This document shows, in pieces, positions 12,534-24,395 of a stretch of DNA of 64,000 nt. The notes beneath the pieces were generated by a model, which made no database searches, was not told the origin of the DNA, and worked only from the letters and a program-made list of their open reading frames with translations. The stretch lies in NCBI RefSeq assembly GCF_000203815.1, contig NW_004457624.1, positions 1,116,001-1,180,000 on the forward strand, given 5' to 3'. The position numbers were made by a program, and so were the translations under genes. Source of the stretch: Cavenderia fasciculata. Lineage: Eukaryota; Evosea; Eumycetozoa; Acytosteliales; Cavenderiaceae. The stretch's first letter is position 1, and each line of letters starts with the position of its first letter.

Positions 12534-12997
12534 TTTAAAAAGTATAATATTAATTTGATAATTTTTTGATTGATTGTATGAATTATTCTGCAGAGCTTGA
12601 ATTACAGGCTTTCATTTTTCTCTCCTTTCACACTAAGTATTGTGAACCAATAGTTTAGGTCTATTTGATCCTAAAAATTTAAGCAAACACATATCTATAA
12701 AAATAGAATAGAATGTATTGTTTACTTTTACATTATCATCCTAAATATCTACTATTCTATTGTTTTTTTCCTTTAATTCTAGTAAAACTATCAAACCCAA
12801 AATTAACAAAGTTATTTAAATTAAATTTTGGTGGGTCATCCCTAATTGTTGGGGTGGAACATAAATTTATGTTTGCACCTATTTTTCCAAGATAAGAAGT
12901 TTGTTTAGCTGAACATTAGTTATCATGACTTGATCAATAAGCACACATCAAGATATATATAGATCAAGATAGATAGATAGATAGATAGATTTGTCGA
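12534..12997. other. Intergenic between divergent genes
   Basis: I see no gene. It is the shared upstream region of the minus-strand fusion gene and the plus-strand kinase at 12998. A GATA microsatellite (GATAGATAGATAGATAGATA) sits at about 12970-12990, directly before the start codon. Confidence 0.6.
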
Positions 12998-14199
12998 ATG
13001 AATAAAACAGTTGTAGTTGCAAATGATAGATATGAATTTACAACAAATGATTGTATAGGTGAAGGAGCACAAGCAACAGTCTTTCTCGGTAGTGACAAGA
13101 GAACGGGCAAACGAGTAGCTATCAAACGTATTAAACATAGAATTATGGTTGGACAGCCTCCTTCAAATGCATTCAAAGTGCCCGAGGAGGAGTTTAAGAT
13201 CATCGAGCCACTCGATCATCCAAATGTACTGCGTTACTTGGACCACAGTCGTCATGTCGATGGTAACAAGGCCTATGAATATATTATTACAGAGTACATG
13301 GAGCACAAGTCTCTCAGTACATTCATCGAAACCAATCCTACTACCTATAAAGATACAAGTAGACTAAGAAAAGCATTCAAACAAATTTTAAAAGGTTTAT
13401 CTTATCTTCACAACAACAATATCATTCACAGAGATATTAAACCTGCCAATATACTAGTTTCATCAGATTATACTTTAAAGATTGCTGGTAAATCAAACAT
13501 TAAATTATAATTAACAATTAACTAAATATATTAATTTGTTTATTTTATTTAGATTTTGGAATGAGTAAATTGGATATACAAAGAAGTATAACCACTCAAG
13601 TTGGATCACAACTATTTAATGCACCTGATCATGCATATGGAACATCTAAACAAACTGATTTGTGGAGTTTAGGTATCACAATGTTATGTATGTGTATGAG
13701 TGCAACCTATGCAGGTGGTCATTTAACCATCTATCAAGACATCACTTCAGAACTACGAACTATTCATCAATCTAGATCTGTCTCTCAAATACCTAGATTT
13801 AATACAATTCCAAATGTATAAAAGACAAAAAAAGAAAAAAAGATTTATTATTTAATTATTTATTTAATTATTTTATTTTAGGAATATTTACTGGTTATTG
13901 ATAAATGTTTATCGGGAAAATCAAGTATTGAAGATATATTGTCTAGTCCACCTTTGGGTAATTATAAATGTCCAGGTGGAGGAGACCATGATTTTTCTGG
14001 AACCAATTTAGAACCAATTATGGATTATTCACACAAGGATGGATGGGGAGGTATTATCCATGGACATAAATGCTGTGGTCAATGTTCTGGTAACTTTCGT
14101 TGCAAAGGTAGATGCAATAATAAATGTGAACACCCAAGACAAGTCGGTACTAAAATACTTTCAAACTATTGTATCAAGTGTACCAAACTACTTAAATAA
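12998..14199 (+). CDS. Ser/Thr kinase with C-terminal Cys/His-rich domain
   Basis: Three exons (12998-13487, 13553-13815, 13882-14199) keep phase and give 356 residues. The kinase covers residues about 8-285: Gly loop IGEGAQATVFLG, VAIKRI lysine, HRDIKPAN catalytic loop, DFGMSK, and DLWSLGIT. The C-lobe ends in YLLVIDKCLSGKSSIEDIL. The final 75 residues hold HDFSGT, MDYSH, GWGG and a cysteine-rich tail (GHKCCGQC, CKGRC, CEHP, YCIKC) that looks metal-binding. I do not recognise this domain; its only relative here is the end of the next gene. All catalytic residues are present, so it should be an active kinase. The two introns fall at the DFG Asp codon (phase 1) and after IPN (phase 0), as in the whole family. 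Confidence 0.88.
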
Positions 14200-14445
14200 T
14201 AATAATAAATCAAGACCAACAACAAACAAAGGACAACTAGTAAGATATTTTTAAAACAAAAAAAAAAATAACCAAATCGGGATTGGAACAAGATCCGATT
14301 TTTTCAATCAAGACAGAACCAACAATTACGTAGCGATCATCACTCACTTTTCTCTTTTATTTTTACTTATTTATTTATTTAAAAAAAGAAAGAAAAAAAA
14401 AAAGAGATAGAATCAAAAAGATTAATAGTACTATGATAGAAGAGT

Positions 14446-15730
14446 ATGAGTGTCAAAAAAGTGAATGAAATTTATGAATATGCATCAGATCAATGTCTTG
14501 GCTCAAGTAATGCTACAGTGTTTCTTGGGAGAAACAAGATTACAAACAAACGTGTGGCTGTAAAACGGATCGTATATAGAAACATGGGGAGACCATCCAA
14601 TGAGTTTAAACTAACAGAGAGAGAGTTTCAACTCATTAGGCCACTCGACCACCCAAACGTATTGCAATACTTGGACTATGCGCGGGATGAGAGTGGTCAA
14701 GTAAAGACACACGAATATATTGTTATGGAAAATATGCCCAATCTGTCACTAGATACATTTATACTGAAAAACCCTGCATTGTATAAAGACCAATTACTAT
14801 TAGTCCAACATATGAAACAGGTACTAGAGGGTGTACAATATATTCACAACAACAATATCATACATCGTGATTTAAAACCAGAAAATATTCTAGTTTCTCA
14901 TGATTACATTTTAAAAATTGCTGGTATCTTATCTATCAATATGCATATCGATCTACTTTATTAATTTTAATATTAATATCAATTAATTTCTTTTTTTTTA
15001 TTTAGATTTTGGAATGAGTAAATTGGATGTAGGAGCAAGATCAATTTCAACTCAAGGAGGTAGTATAATATATAATGCACCTGATCGTTTATCAGGAACA
15101 TCAAAACAGACAGATTTGTGGAGTATCGGGATCACATTTTTATATATGTGTTTGAGTGCTACCACCAGTGGTCAAGAAGTTGTTAGATCATCTTTTCTGC
15201 CAGATATATGCTTTCATTTAAAATCAATCCAAGAAAATAGATCCGTTTCACATATTAATGGTTTTAATAATATACCAATGGTAATGTAACCAACTCATCA
15301 TCATCATCATCAAGCAAATAAATTGACAATTAATACCTTGTTCATTTAGATTTACTTGCAATTAATAGATAAATGCTTGTCAGGAACATCAAATATTGAA
15401 CATATTCTTTCTCAAGCTCCTTTTGTTTCAAGAGAGTATGCACATGAGTATGGACACGAGTATGGACACCAGTACTATGGAAACCAAATTTTGGATGATA
15501 ATATATGCTCAAATGGTGGTGGCCAACATGATTATTCAGGAACCAAGGTTGAAATAGTAATGGATTATTCGCATCGTGGAGGCTGGGGAGGCTATTATCA
15601 AGGACATCAATGTTGTCGAGGTTGTAAGGGAAGACCTTTCTGTCCTGGAGGTTGTAAATGTAAACATCCTAAAAAGACTAACAATATAGTTGCCTACTAT
15701 TGTATTGGATGTAATAAAATTAAAAATTAA
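14446..15730 (+). CDS. Ser/Thr kinase with C-terminal Cys/His-rich domain
   Basis: Three exons (14446-14923, 15006-15280, 15350-15730) keep phase and give 377 residues. This is a tandem paralogue of the gene 250 bases upstream. The kinase has VAVKRI, HRDLKPEN, DFGMSK and DLWSIGIT. The Gly loop is reduced to LGSSNATVFLG, missing one glycine, so ATP binding may be weaker. After IDKCLSGTSNIEHIL comes a His/Tyr/Glu-rich linker (HEYGHEYGHQYYG) and the Cys/His-rich tip: HDYSGT, MDYSH, GWGG, GHQCCRGC, CPGGCKC, YCIGCNK. The tip is conserved in spacing with the upstream copy, which supports a real folded domain. Function is unknown. Confidence 0.88.
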
Positions 15731-15938
15731 TCAGATATATCTCAACTAATTATATATTTACTGAAGTATATCTACAGTTTTTATAATAATTAAAAGTGAA
15801 TTGATGTTTATTGATTTCATTGGTCTTTTATAGTTTGTTGTTCGAGACCGACAACAGTTTAGTCGTTAGTATTTTTATCCAGCATACTTTCTATATTTGG
15901 CACCAGGATTAAGTATGTTGATACTTAGATGAATTGAA

Positions 15939-18325
15939 CTACTTTGATTTACAATCTGAATCTAACATATTAGCTAAATGATATAGACCAAGTCTACAAG
16001 CTCCCTTGGTAAAATATTGGCTTGGTCGTTGTGGAACTATGATTTTAGCACCAGTCGATGCAAACTCTTTCTTTACCATTTCTTGAAGGAAATAGTTTTC
16101 ACTTAAACTGCCAACCATAAAGATAAAATCTGGTTTGTTGATCGAGGGGTTACATTTCATTTGATCTTTGACACTGTCGATAATATTTTTGAATATTGGG
16201 TTATGGAACTCGATAAAAGTTTGAAATGGGATAGATATATGTCCTGATCTGCCGATTCCGATTTTGGTACCATTTAGTTGATTTAACTTTTCAATTTGTT
16301 GCCCTAACCAATCTCTATTCTTAAAAACAAAGTTTGGGTCCAATGGGATATATCTTGTTTCATCACCCAATTCTCCTGTTATTTTTTCAAACATGTCCAC
16401 CATCTTTATGAAATCATAACTATTGGATTTATCACCAAGTAAATCCAATAAGAATTTCTTGAAATATTGATTGCTGTCTATTGATCCACCAAATGGACTA
16501 ATAATAGTTTCCATATTTCCATTCCCTAGTTGTTTGTAAGCTATCATAAAAGAATATTAGAAAAATGATAAAGTTTTTCAAAGTGGATGTATTAAATACC
16601 AATAAAGTGAGTAAAATGGTGATTTAGATGAAAAACAAGAAAAGTTTGGCCATTTCTCACTCCACCAGGGTTTCTTGATTCATATTCACCAATACAATTT
16701 ATTGTGAAACATTTCGATTCCTCTGCTATTATCAATGAATCTATTATTAAAAAGGTTAGAAATAAAATTGCAAAAGTAGATAGATACAAGAATAATATCT
16801 TACCATCATGATTGGCAATAGTACATAAACCAGCATTGATTGAATACTGAGAAATTAATTTTCTTAAGTTGGTATCCAATGAATCGGGGACTTGGATTAC
16901 CCACAAGATATCTCTTGGTTCAATTTGGATGCCACCACTGATTTTGTCCAAACTTGTTTGTCTTAAATATTTGAGAATCTCTGTTATGAGATGTTTGGTA
17001 GAAACAGTTTGAGTGGAATTGTTCGACCTGACCTTTCGTTCTGTATTTTTATCAAATAATTCCATTTTTGTCAAAGTAAAGATAGCATTGGCATCATCGT
17101 CAAGGGCATTGTGGCCCAATCGTATAATTTCGCCATTATCACGATCTTGGAGAGCAGAGGGTCCGAATCGTATCAGTTTACCACTCTTATCCAGAGATAA
17201 ATTTACTAATATCGACCGATGATTTGCAAGATCATTACCAGCATATATATCCCCACCACCGGATGGAAAAGAATATGAAAATTACCGTCAAGGTCAATGG
17301 TAACAACAACTCCCTTTTCAAAGATAAATTGGGAGATGATAAGACTAATGTCTGGATTAATTGATAAACATTTATCGATCACTAAAAGATAAAACTGATA
17401 ATGTTTTAATATTAGTAATTTTATGATATATTAAATATGTGGACCGCACCAACATACTTTTGGTATTTGATTAAATTTGTCAATATGTGATACAGATCTC
17501 TTTTTTTGAATCGATCGTAATTCAGTTGCAATGTATTCATAGTACTCCTTGCCCTTTAGTCCATAAGATGCATGTAGACACATACACAATATAGTGATGC
17601 CAACACTCCATAAATCAGTTTCCTTTGTTGATTTGGAGTGTCGATCAGGTGAATTGAACAATGTTGTACCAACATGAGTAGAGACACTACGTTCAATGTC
17701 CAATTTACTTCCTCCAAAATCTTTAGGGAATAGATATGTTTTGTTAGTTATCATGCATTGCCTTGGTCATTCTATCTAATCCATTGACCCTTTCAACAGT
17801 CTTACCTGATATCTTTAAAGTATGATCTGACGACACTAAAATATTACCAGGTTTAATATCTCGGTGAATGATATTGTTATTATGAATATACTGAACACCT
17901 TTAAGTATCTCTCTGATGGCACCTTGCAACCTTAATTTATCTCTAAATATCAATTCGTAATTGTCCATGTACGAGGAGAGTGATTTATTCTCCATGTATT
18001 CCATTACTATATATTCATATTCTTTGCTTCCCGTGGCACCTTTACTACTACCATAATCCAAGTACCGTATGATGTTTGGATGTACCAATTTTCGTATGAG
18101 GTTAAACTCTTCATTAGGCATTTTAAATTTGTTGATATTGTCTAAAGTCTTGTGTTCTTCAAAGACCACCCTACGTTTGATACGTTTCACTGCTACTATC
18201 TCGTTGCAATTCTTCTTATTTCTTCCTTGAAAGACAACACCTTGAGCTCCTTCTCCTAAAACAATATCTTTTGTAAATTCATATCTATCTGTTGCTGTTT
18301 CGTATTTGAATTCTCTAATCATCAT
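15939..18325 (-). CDS. Kinase-HSP70 fusion, one frame break
   Basis: Five exons are read as 18325-17806, 17720-17458, 17394-16804, 16740-16600 and 16540-15939. The kinase has LGEGAQGVVFQG, VAVKRIK, HRDIKPGN, DFGGSK and DLWSVGIT, all the residues needed for activity. Exon 3 starts FYLLVIDKCLS (acceptor TATCAG) and runs without a further intron into the HSP70 N-terminus (VVVTIDLDGN, then FSYSFPSGGG). At about 17280 one base is missing between these two parts. HSP70 phosphate-2 is unrecognisable (FHLNHHFTHF), the adenosine motif is MVGSLSENYFLQ, and the protein ends after GACRLGL with no substrate-binding domain. Kinase and HSP70 share one exon, which makes this the strongest case for a true fusion. 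It may now be a pseudogene or carry an assembly error. Confidence 0.7.
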
Positions 18326-19127
18326 AGCACTTTTTGTGTTAAAAAATATTACTTAAATAAAAAAAATAAAAGGGGTCTCAGGAATCAACAACTACTAAAA
18401 GGTACTGTCAATAAAGACAATCAACAATAATAACAACATTTCATTCTATTATTATATAATCATTTTATTAAACTTATTGGCTATTTGTATTCATGAGTAC
18501 TACACCAATTCTAGGGATATTCCAATGTGTTCTTTCTTTTTGGACATATTCTTGAATGAATAAATTCCCATCCAAGCTGTTGATAAAAACTCCATCTTTC
18601 AATTCCCTAGCTGTTTGTATCTTCAAAGACTACTAATAATGACTAAATAATTGATAAGAAAAAAAAATGTTAAAAAAAAGGTAAATATATATATTCATAC
18701 CATCATCGAGTGCATAAACCAGCATCGATTGCATATTGATACTTGACTTTTTTATCATCTTTAGGGTCATCAAGCAAATCGGGTACTGTGATGATCCACG
18801 AAACTTGATTTGACTGATCCTATTATCGATAAGAATAATAAAAGCTACCTCTGGTGTCCAATTACAATATCAGCTTTTTTGTTTTTTGCAAGATCTAGCG
18901 TTAATCGGATATCTTCAATATCTGGATTTGTTGATAAACATTTATCAATCACTAAAAGTAATTTCTAATATAATGATGTTGTACTAACAAAACACAACAT
19001 AACTTTATTTAAGATTTTGGAGGAAGTAAATTGGACATTGAACGTAGTATCTCTACTTCTCATCTGTTGGCAATATCATATAGTGAACTGTATTCTCTAA
19101 CATCACAATAGATATAATATTTGCTAA
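18326..19127. pseudogene. Remnants of a further kinase-HSP70 copy
   Basis: On the minus strand, about 18600-18850 reads as scraps of HSP70 (YAIDAGLC, QVSWIITVPD). 18870-18960 has the kinase end VIDKCLSTNPDI followed by more linker. On the plus strand, 19013-19064 is a kinase DFG exon start (DFGGSKLDIERSIS) with its own acceptor, opposite in direction to the kinase exon at 19685-19128. The pieces look like one former fusion gene broken by deletion and a small inversion. Confidence 0.65.
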
Positions 19128-19685
19128 CTACATACCTGATATCTTTAAAGTAAGATCCGATGACACTAAAATATTACCAGGTTTAATATCTCGATGAACT
19201 ATGTTATGATCGTGAAGATATTTGACACCGGTTAGGATCTGATCAATGGCACAAACCAACAGTGATTGATCTTTAAACATCAATTCGTTATTGTCCATGT
19301 ACGAGGAGAGTGATTTATTCTCCATGTATTCCATAACTATATATTCGTATTCTTTGCTTCCAGTGGCACCTTTACTACTACCATAATCCAAGTACTGTAT
19401 GATGTTTTGATGATCCAATTGTTGCACAATTTTAACCTCTTCTTTTGGTATTTTAAATTTGTTGATATTGTCTAGGCAAGTCTTGTGTCCCTCAAAGACC
19501 ACCCTATGTTTGATACGTTTCACTGCTACTATCTCCTTGCGATTTTTCTTATCTCTTCCTTGAAAGACAACACCTTGAGCTCCTTTTCCTAAAACAATAT
19601 CTTTTGTAAATTCATATTTATCTGTTGCTGTTTCGTATTTGTGTTGTTCAAGCGAACCAAAAAATAAATCTCTAATGCCGATCAT
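19128..19685 (-). pseudogene. Orphan N-lobe exon of a kinase
   Basis: This is a clean first kinase exon: LGKGAQGVVFQG, VAVKRIK, EYEYIVMEYMENKSLSSYM, HRDIKPGN, ending LKISG at a GTATGT donor. It is closely similar to the first exon of the fusion gene at 18325. The exon that should follow (DFG onward) is not present downstream on the same strand; a copy lies inverted at 19013-19064. Without it no complete kinase can be made, so I call a pseudogene, although a truncated N-lobe protein is possible. Confidence 0.65.
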
Positions 19686-19866
19686 AAATCTTCAATTACA
19701 CTATTATTATTACTATTAATATTTATATGTAACTATGATTAATAATAAACACAGTGGTGATTGTTGTTTCGCTCATTGAGAAACCCCCAAAATTCATACC
19801 TAATGCAATCTCTTTATTTTTAAAAATAATAATTATTTATTTGAGTATTAATATTAATGTGATTTA

Positions 19867-21337
19867 TTAGTGATTGTTTTTAGTTATGGCTAATCTACAA
19901 GCACCCATAGAAGCACACATCAAAGGTCTGTATGGAATAGCAATCGTTGCACCAGTCGATGCAAACTCTTTCCTTACAAATTCTTGAAGTAAATGGTTTT
20001 CACAAAAACTACCAATCATAAAGATATAGGTAGGATTCTTGATGGCTTCATATTTCTCCATGTGTTCTTTTACAGTGTTTACTATTGTTTGAAAGATTGG
20101 TTGAAAGAATGACAATATAGTATCCAATGGGATTGATAGATGTCCTGTTCTTTTGTATTGTATCTTTGACCCAGTTCTACTGTTGTATTGCTTGATTCGT
20201 TGAAGTATCCAATCAATATTCTTGTCAAATACTTTTGGATTAAATGGAATATTTCTTGATTTAGCATTTACATCAGACATTGATTTTTTAATAATATTAT
20301 CAAATGTCTCTAATAATGTAATAAAATCAGTACCATCGATTATCTCTTGTGTCATTTCATCACCACCAAGTAAATCCAACATAAATCTTTTAAAATATTG
20401 ATTACAATTATTTGATCCAAAGGTACCACCGAATCTACTAATTATAGGTTCCATCCTTTCATCTTCTAATTGTCTATATGCTTAAAAAATATATAATTAA
20501 TTTAAAAAAAATTGATACATTTGATTATTATTATTGTACTTATGATAGAACATACCAGTAAAATCAGCAGTATCTACACCAATATTGAAAACAAGAAATG
20601 ATTGGTCAGGTGCTAGTTGATAAGCATAGGTTTTCTCAAAAATACATTCTAAAGAACCTGCTTTGGATGCAGTTGTAATGAATAATGATTCTAAATAGAG
20701 ATTAAAATATTAATATTAATATAAAATGAAGTTATAATTAGGAAGATATGAATGTAATACCTTTGATAGTGTCTATAGTACATAAACCTGCGTTGATTGC
20801 TATTTGATGAATAGCTCGTACAATTGAAACATCATCATCAGATGTATCGGGTACTGTGATCACCCATATCACTTGATCGGCTCGTTCAATCTTGACTCTA
20901 TTACAACTGTAGTTGCTTTTGTATTCCAAATCTAGACTTTCCAAACTAGATTGTTTAAAGAACTTGAGAGTCTCTGTAAAGAGTGTTTCAACCGATGCAG
21001 TTTGATCACAATTATCAGCCTGGACCATTGTCTTTTCTCTTGACTCTGTGTTAAAGAGGACCATCTTGTACTTTGAAAAGATAGCATTATCATGATCTTC
21101 ACGAGCATCATAACCAAACTTTACAAGCCTTCCATTCTTGTCAAGAGATACAGTGTTGGTGACAGCAGTTGTCAGTAGTGTGGAGGAGAGATTAGGGTGA
21201 CATGGACCAGACCAAGTATCATGTGTATAAATATCTACATTATCACCTCTACCAGTTATAAAAGCATACGAATAACCACTATAATCATTACCAAAATCAA
21301 TTGATAATATAACTACTTTTTTGTTCTCCATCATCAT
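19867..21337 (-). CDS. HSP70 (HSPA12-like), nucleotide-binding domain only
   Basis: Three exons (21337-20761, 20690-20556, 20480-19867) keep phase and give 441 residues. Motifs: SIDFGNDYSGYSYAF (phosphate 1), FNIGVDTADFTG (partly kept phosphate 2), and MIGSFCENHLLQ (adenosine). The start is a triple ATG at 21337 (MMMENKK). The protein stops after GACRLAIT, so the substrate-binding and vWA parts of the long family members are absent. Both introns match those of the vWA-bearing members. No kinase precedes it: the 280 bases upstream are low-complexity. It is probably a free-standing regulatory or nucleotide-sensing HSP70 domain; function unknown. Confidence 0.82.
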
Positions 21338-21618
21338 TAAGCTTTGATCGATTAAAATTAATTAAAAAAAAAAAAAAAAAACTAATCACACCTAGGTTTT
21401 AAATTTAAATAATTATTATTATTAGAATTATTTATTATTATTATTTCTAAATTTGAAATGTTTGTTAGTTTGTTTGTCGTTGGTTGGTTACACTTTTTTT
21501 GGTGTTTTGATTCTTTTCAATATTCTTCTTTTTCTTATTTTAGATTGTATTATTATTATTATTATTACAATTATTTTTGAAACTGCGAGCTCTATTCATC
21601 GCCAATAAAACACTTCCT

Positions 21619-24092
21619 TTAGAGGTAGCGATCAAGATTGGGAGGAGTAAAGATGGTTCGATTGGTTTGTGAAAACTTGGTCTCTATGTATTGTTGCAAG
21701 AGTAAGTTATGGCTAAATGGCCCAACTATAAAAATACAATCGATTGGGTGTTCTTCAGAGTGTCTAGTCATAAAGTTGGTGACCAGATTACCAATATTGT
21801 CAAACACAAAGTTTTTAATGGTGTTGATTGGTACTCTGAGAAAAGATAACCCATTCAAAACAAGGTGTTGCAAGTTGGATTGGGAACAATTTAGATTGTT
21901 GTATGTGTCTACCTTTTCTGTAAACGGGGCACTTTCAATACCAAGTATGGTCTTTGGACAAAATGGTAGGAAAAGGTCTGTATCACCAACTTGATTCTTA
22001 TCATCTATAAATTGATTAAATTGTTTCAATAATTCTTTGTAATGTTGTTCATCCATTGCATCAGTGACAGAATATACACCAAGTAAATCCTTTAAAAATG
22101 AATTAAATGATTGTTCTACATTGGTTGAAACCATATTGGTCGGTATTGGAAGAGTCTCTACCAATCCATTTTTTCCATTGACTTTAAGTGTATGTAATTG
22201 CTTAACAAAAAAAAAAAAAAAAAATATATTAATAAAAAGTAGTTTTTTTTTTTATATATTTATACATACACAATCATTATCATAATTACTTAAGAGTAGG
22301 ACTGTTTTATCGGGTACACCAATATATGGGATTTGACATTTGTTCAATGCATAGTAACAATTGGCTTCTGATTCACTGCATATTAAAACAGAATGACCAT
22401 TGTCATGATTAGGTGGACATAGTCCAGCTTTGATGGCACAATTTTTAATAATGAGCTTTGCGGAAAGATCCCAATTTGCTGGAACCGGGATCACCCATTG
22501 AATGTCATCGGGTTGTATAGTTTTGTCTTGTTTGTGTATGCTTGCCATACTTGTTTTTTTAAAATAGAGAAGAGTCTGAACGAGCAGAGTGTTCACCGAC
22601 GCCTTTTTATCACTGTTGGAAGCCTTTACCATCTTTCTTCCGGCCACATCATCGTAAATGGCCATTTTGTAGTTTGAAAATATGGCATTATCATGATCGT
22701 GATCACTGAGGGCATCACAACCAAATTTCACTACTTTGTCTTCTTTATCGAGAGATATAGTGGTCAATGTTTTAAAACATTGCTGACAGTTTGTTGAACA
22801 GTCCGATTCATTGATATCGTTTTGCAGTTCAGCACCCTTCAAAAATATAAATGCATAACTACTCCAACTCCATCCAATTTCAATAGATACAATAACCTTT
22901 TTAGATTTTAAAGATATTTGATCTAAATAAATAAAATATATTAATATAAACAAAATAAATATTGAATTAGTGGGGAAATTGTTGTAAAACACAAACCTAT
23001 ATCCAAAAAGAGATCAGAAGTATTTTCTGAAGATGTAAATGGTGGTTGTGATAGTATCCAATTTATACTATATCTACATGAAAGGCATTTGTCGATTAGT
23101 TCCAAGTATTTCTATTTAGAAAAAAAAAAAGAATAAATAAAAAAGAACATTATTATTTAATAATAATAATAATAATATTTAATAATAATATATTTATATA
23201 TATCTTACATTTGGAATATATTGTTTAAATCTATCAATTTTTGAAACAGTCATTCTAGTCTGGATAGTTAAATGTTCACGCTCGATTTCATTGATATAGA
23301 GCACAACGCCTTTTGCAGCAAGACACATACACAACATTGTTATACCAATACTCCATAAATCTGTGTATTGTGCCAAATGCACGAATTCCAATAGGTGCAC
23401 GAAACAACTCTGTTCCCGCATTCAACGTCGATACACTTCTTTCAGCTTCTGTTGACTTTTTACTCATTCCAAAATCTAAATCAAAACATGAAAAAAAAAA
23501 TAATTAGTTCTTTTATTATTAGATTTCTTAGGATATTAAATATTGTTATAATTATACCTGCAATCTTTAAAGTAAAATCATCGGTCACTAAAATATTTCC
23601 TGGTTTAATATCACGGTGTATGATTTTCTTGTTGTTTAGATATTGTACTCCTTCCAGTATATCTTTGAATGCTTTGTCCAAACATAATTCATTTTCATAG
23701 TATTTAGGATTCGCCACAATAAAATCTTTCAATGATCCTTTTTGTAGGTATTCCATCACTATATACTCGTATTGGTCGTCGTCATCCCTATAATAGTCAT
23801 AGTAAGAGAGGACATTTCGATGGTCAAGTGGTTCGATGGCCTTGAATTGCTCAAAAGGTATTTTGAGAAGGTTTTTTACCACTACCCCCTGTATCATTGG
23901 TTTGTGTTTGATTCGTTTGATTGCTACTTGCTTGCGCAAGACGTCACCACACGTGCAAGATGTCACATGGGTGCCTTTATATACAGTAGCCTCTGCCCCG
24001 TCACCCAAACAAAACCCGGTTGTGAATTCGAATTGACATCCGAGGTACCCTAAAAATAGTTTAGGTGGCTTTATCTTCTTTTTGATCTCCAT
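21619..24092 (-). CDS. Kinase-HSP70 fusion with a break in the kinase
   Basis: Five exons are read as 24092-23558, 23475-23209, 23111-22997, 22922-22270 and 22200-21619. The kinase has LGDGAEATVYKG, VAIKRIK, HRDIKPGN and DFGMSK. In exon 2 the frame changes near 23375-23395, between FRAPIGIRAFG and QYTDLWSIGIT; exon length is one base off. Exon 3 (KYLELIDKCLSC...LFLDI) joins in phase 1 to the HSP70 start (VIVSIEIGWSWSSYAF). The HSP70 lacks one intron found in its relatives, phosphate-2 is lost (LLSNYDNDC), the adenosine motif is IVGPFSHNLLLQ, and the C-terminus stops early at PPNLDRYL. ATP binding by the HSP70 part is doubtful. Confidence 0.65.
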
Positions 24093-24395
24093 GAAGAAGA
24101 AGTATATAATATATATAATATATAAGATAGATAGATAGATAGACTGTGTTATTTAAATATAGAGTTAATTGTGATGAGTTTGAAGTTGAAGTTGATCGAC
24201 CCTGCAAGGATCAATTTTTTGGATAAAAAAAATCAAAAAGAAATTGGGAAGTTCCAAAACCAAAAAAATGTTCAACGGTTGAGGCTATGAACATTATAGC
24301 GCGCTGCAACACAGCTGGCATTATATTGCAATATAGTAGACTATATCCCTATAAAACACACAGATCATATATATATGTCTTCTCCATCACAATAA
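24093..24395. other. Divergent intergenic region
   Basis: It lies between the minus-strand fusion gene and the plus-strand AT-hook gene. GATAGATA repeats are at 24128-24143, and a short GC-richer patch (TAGCGCGCTGC) is near 24297. I see no gene. Confidence 0.6.

Noticed and set aside
17381-17394. Acceptor CTTTTAG at 17382 for exon 3 of the kinase-HSP70 fusion
   Set aside because: It gives an immediate TGA; the TATCAG acceptor a few bases upstream keeps phase and yields FYLLVIDKCLS as in the relatives.
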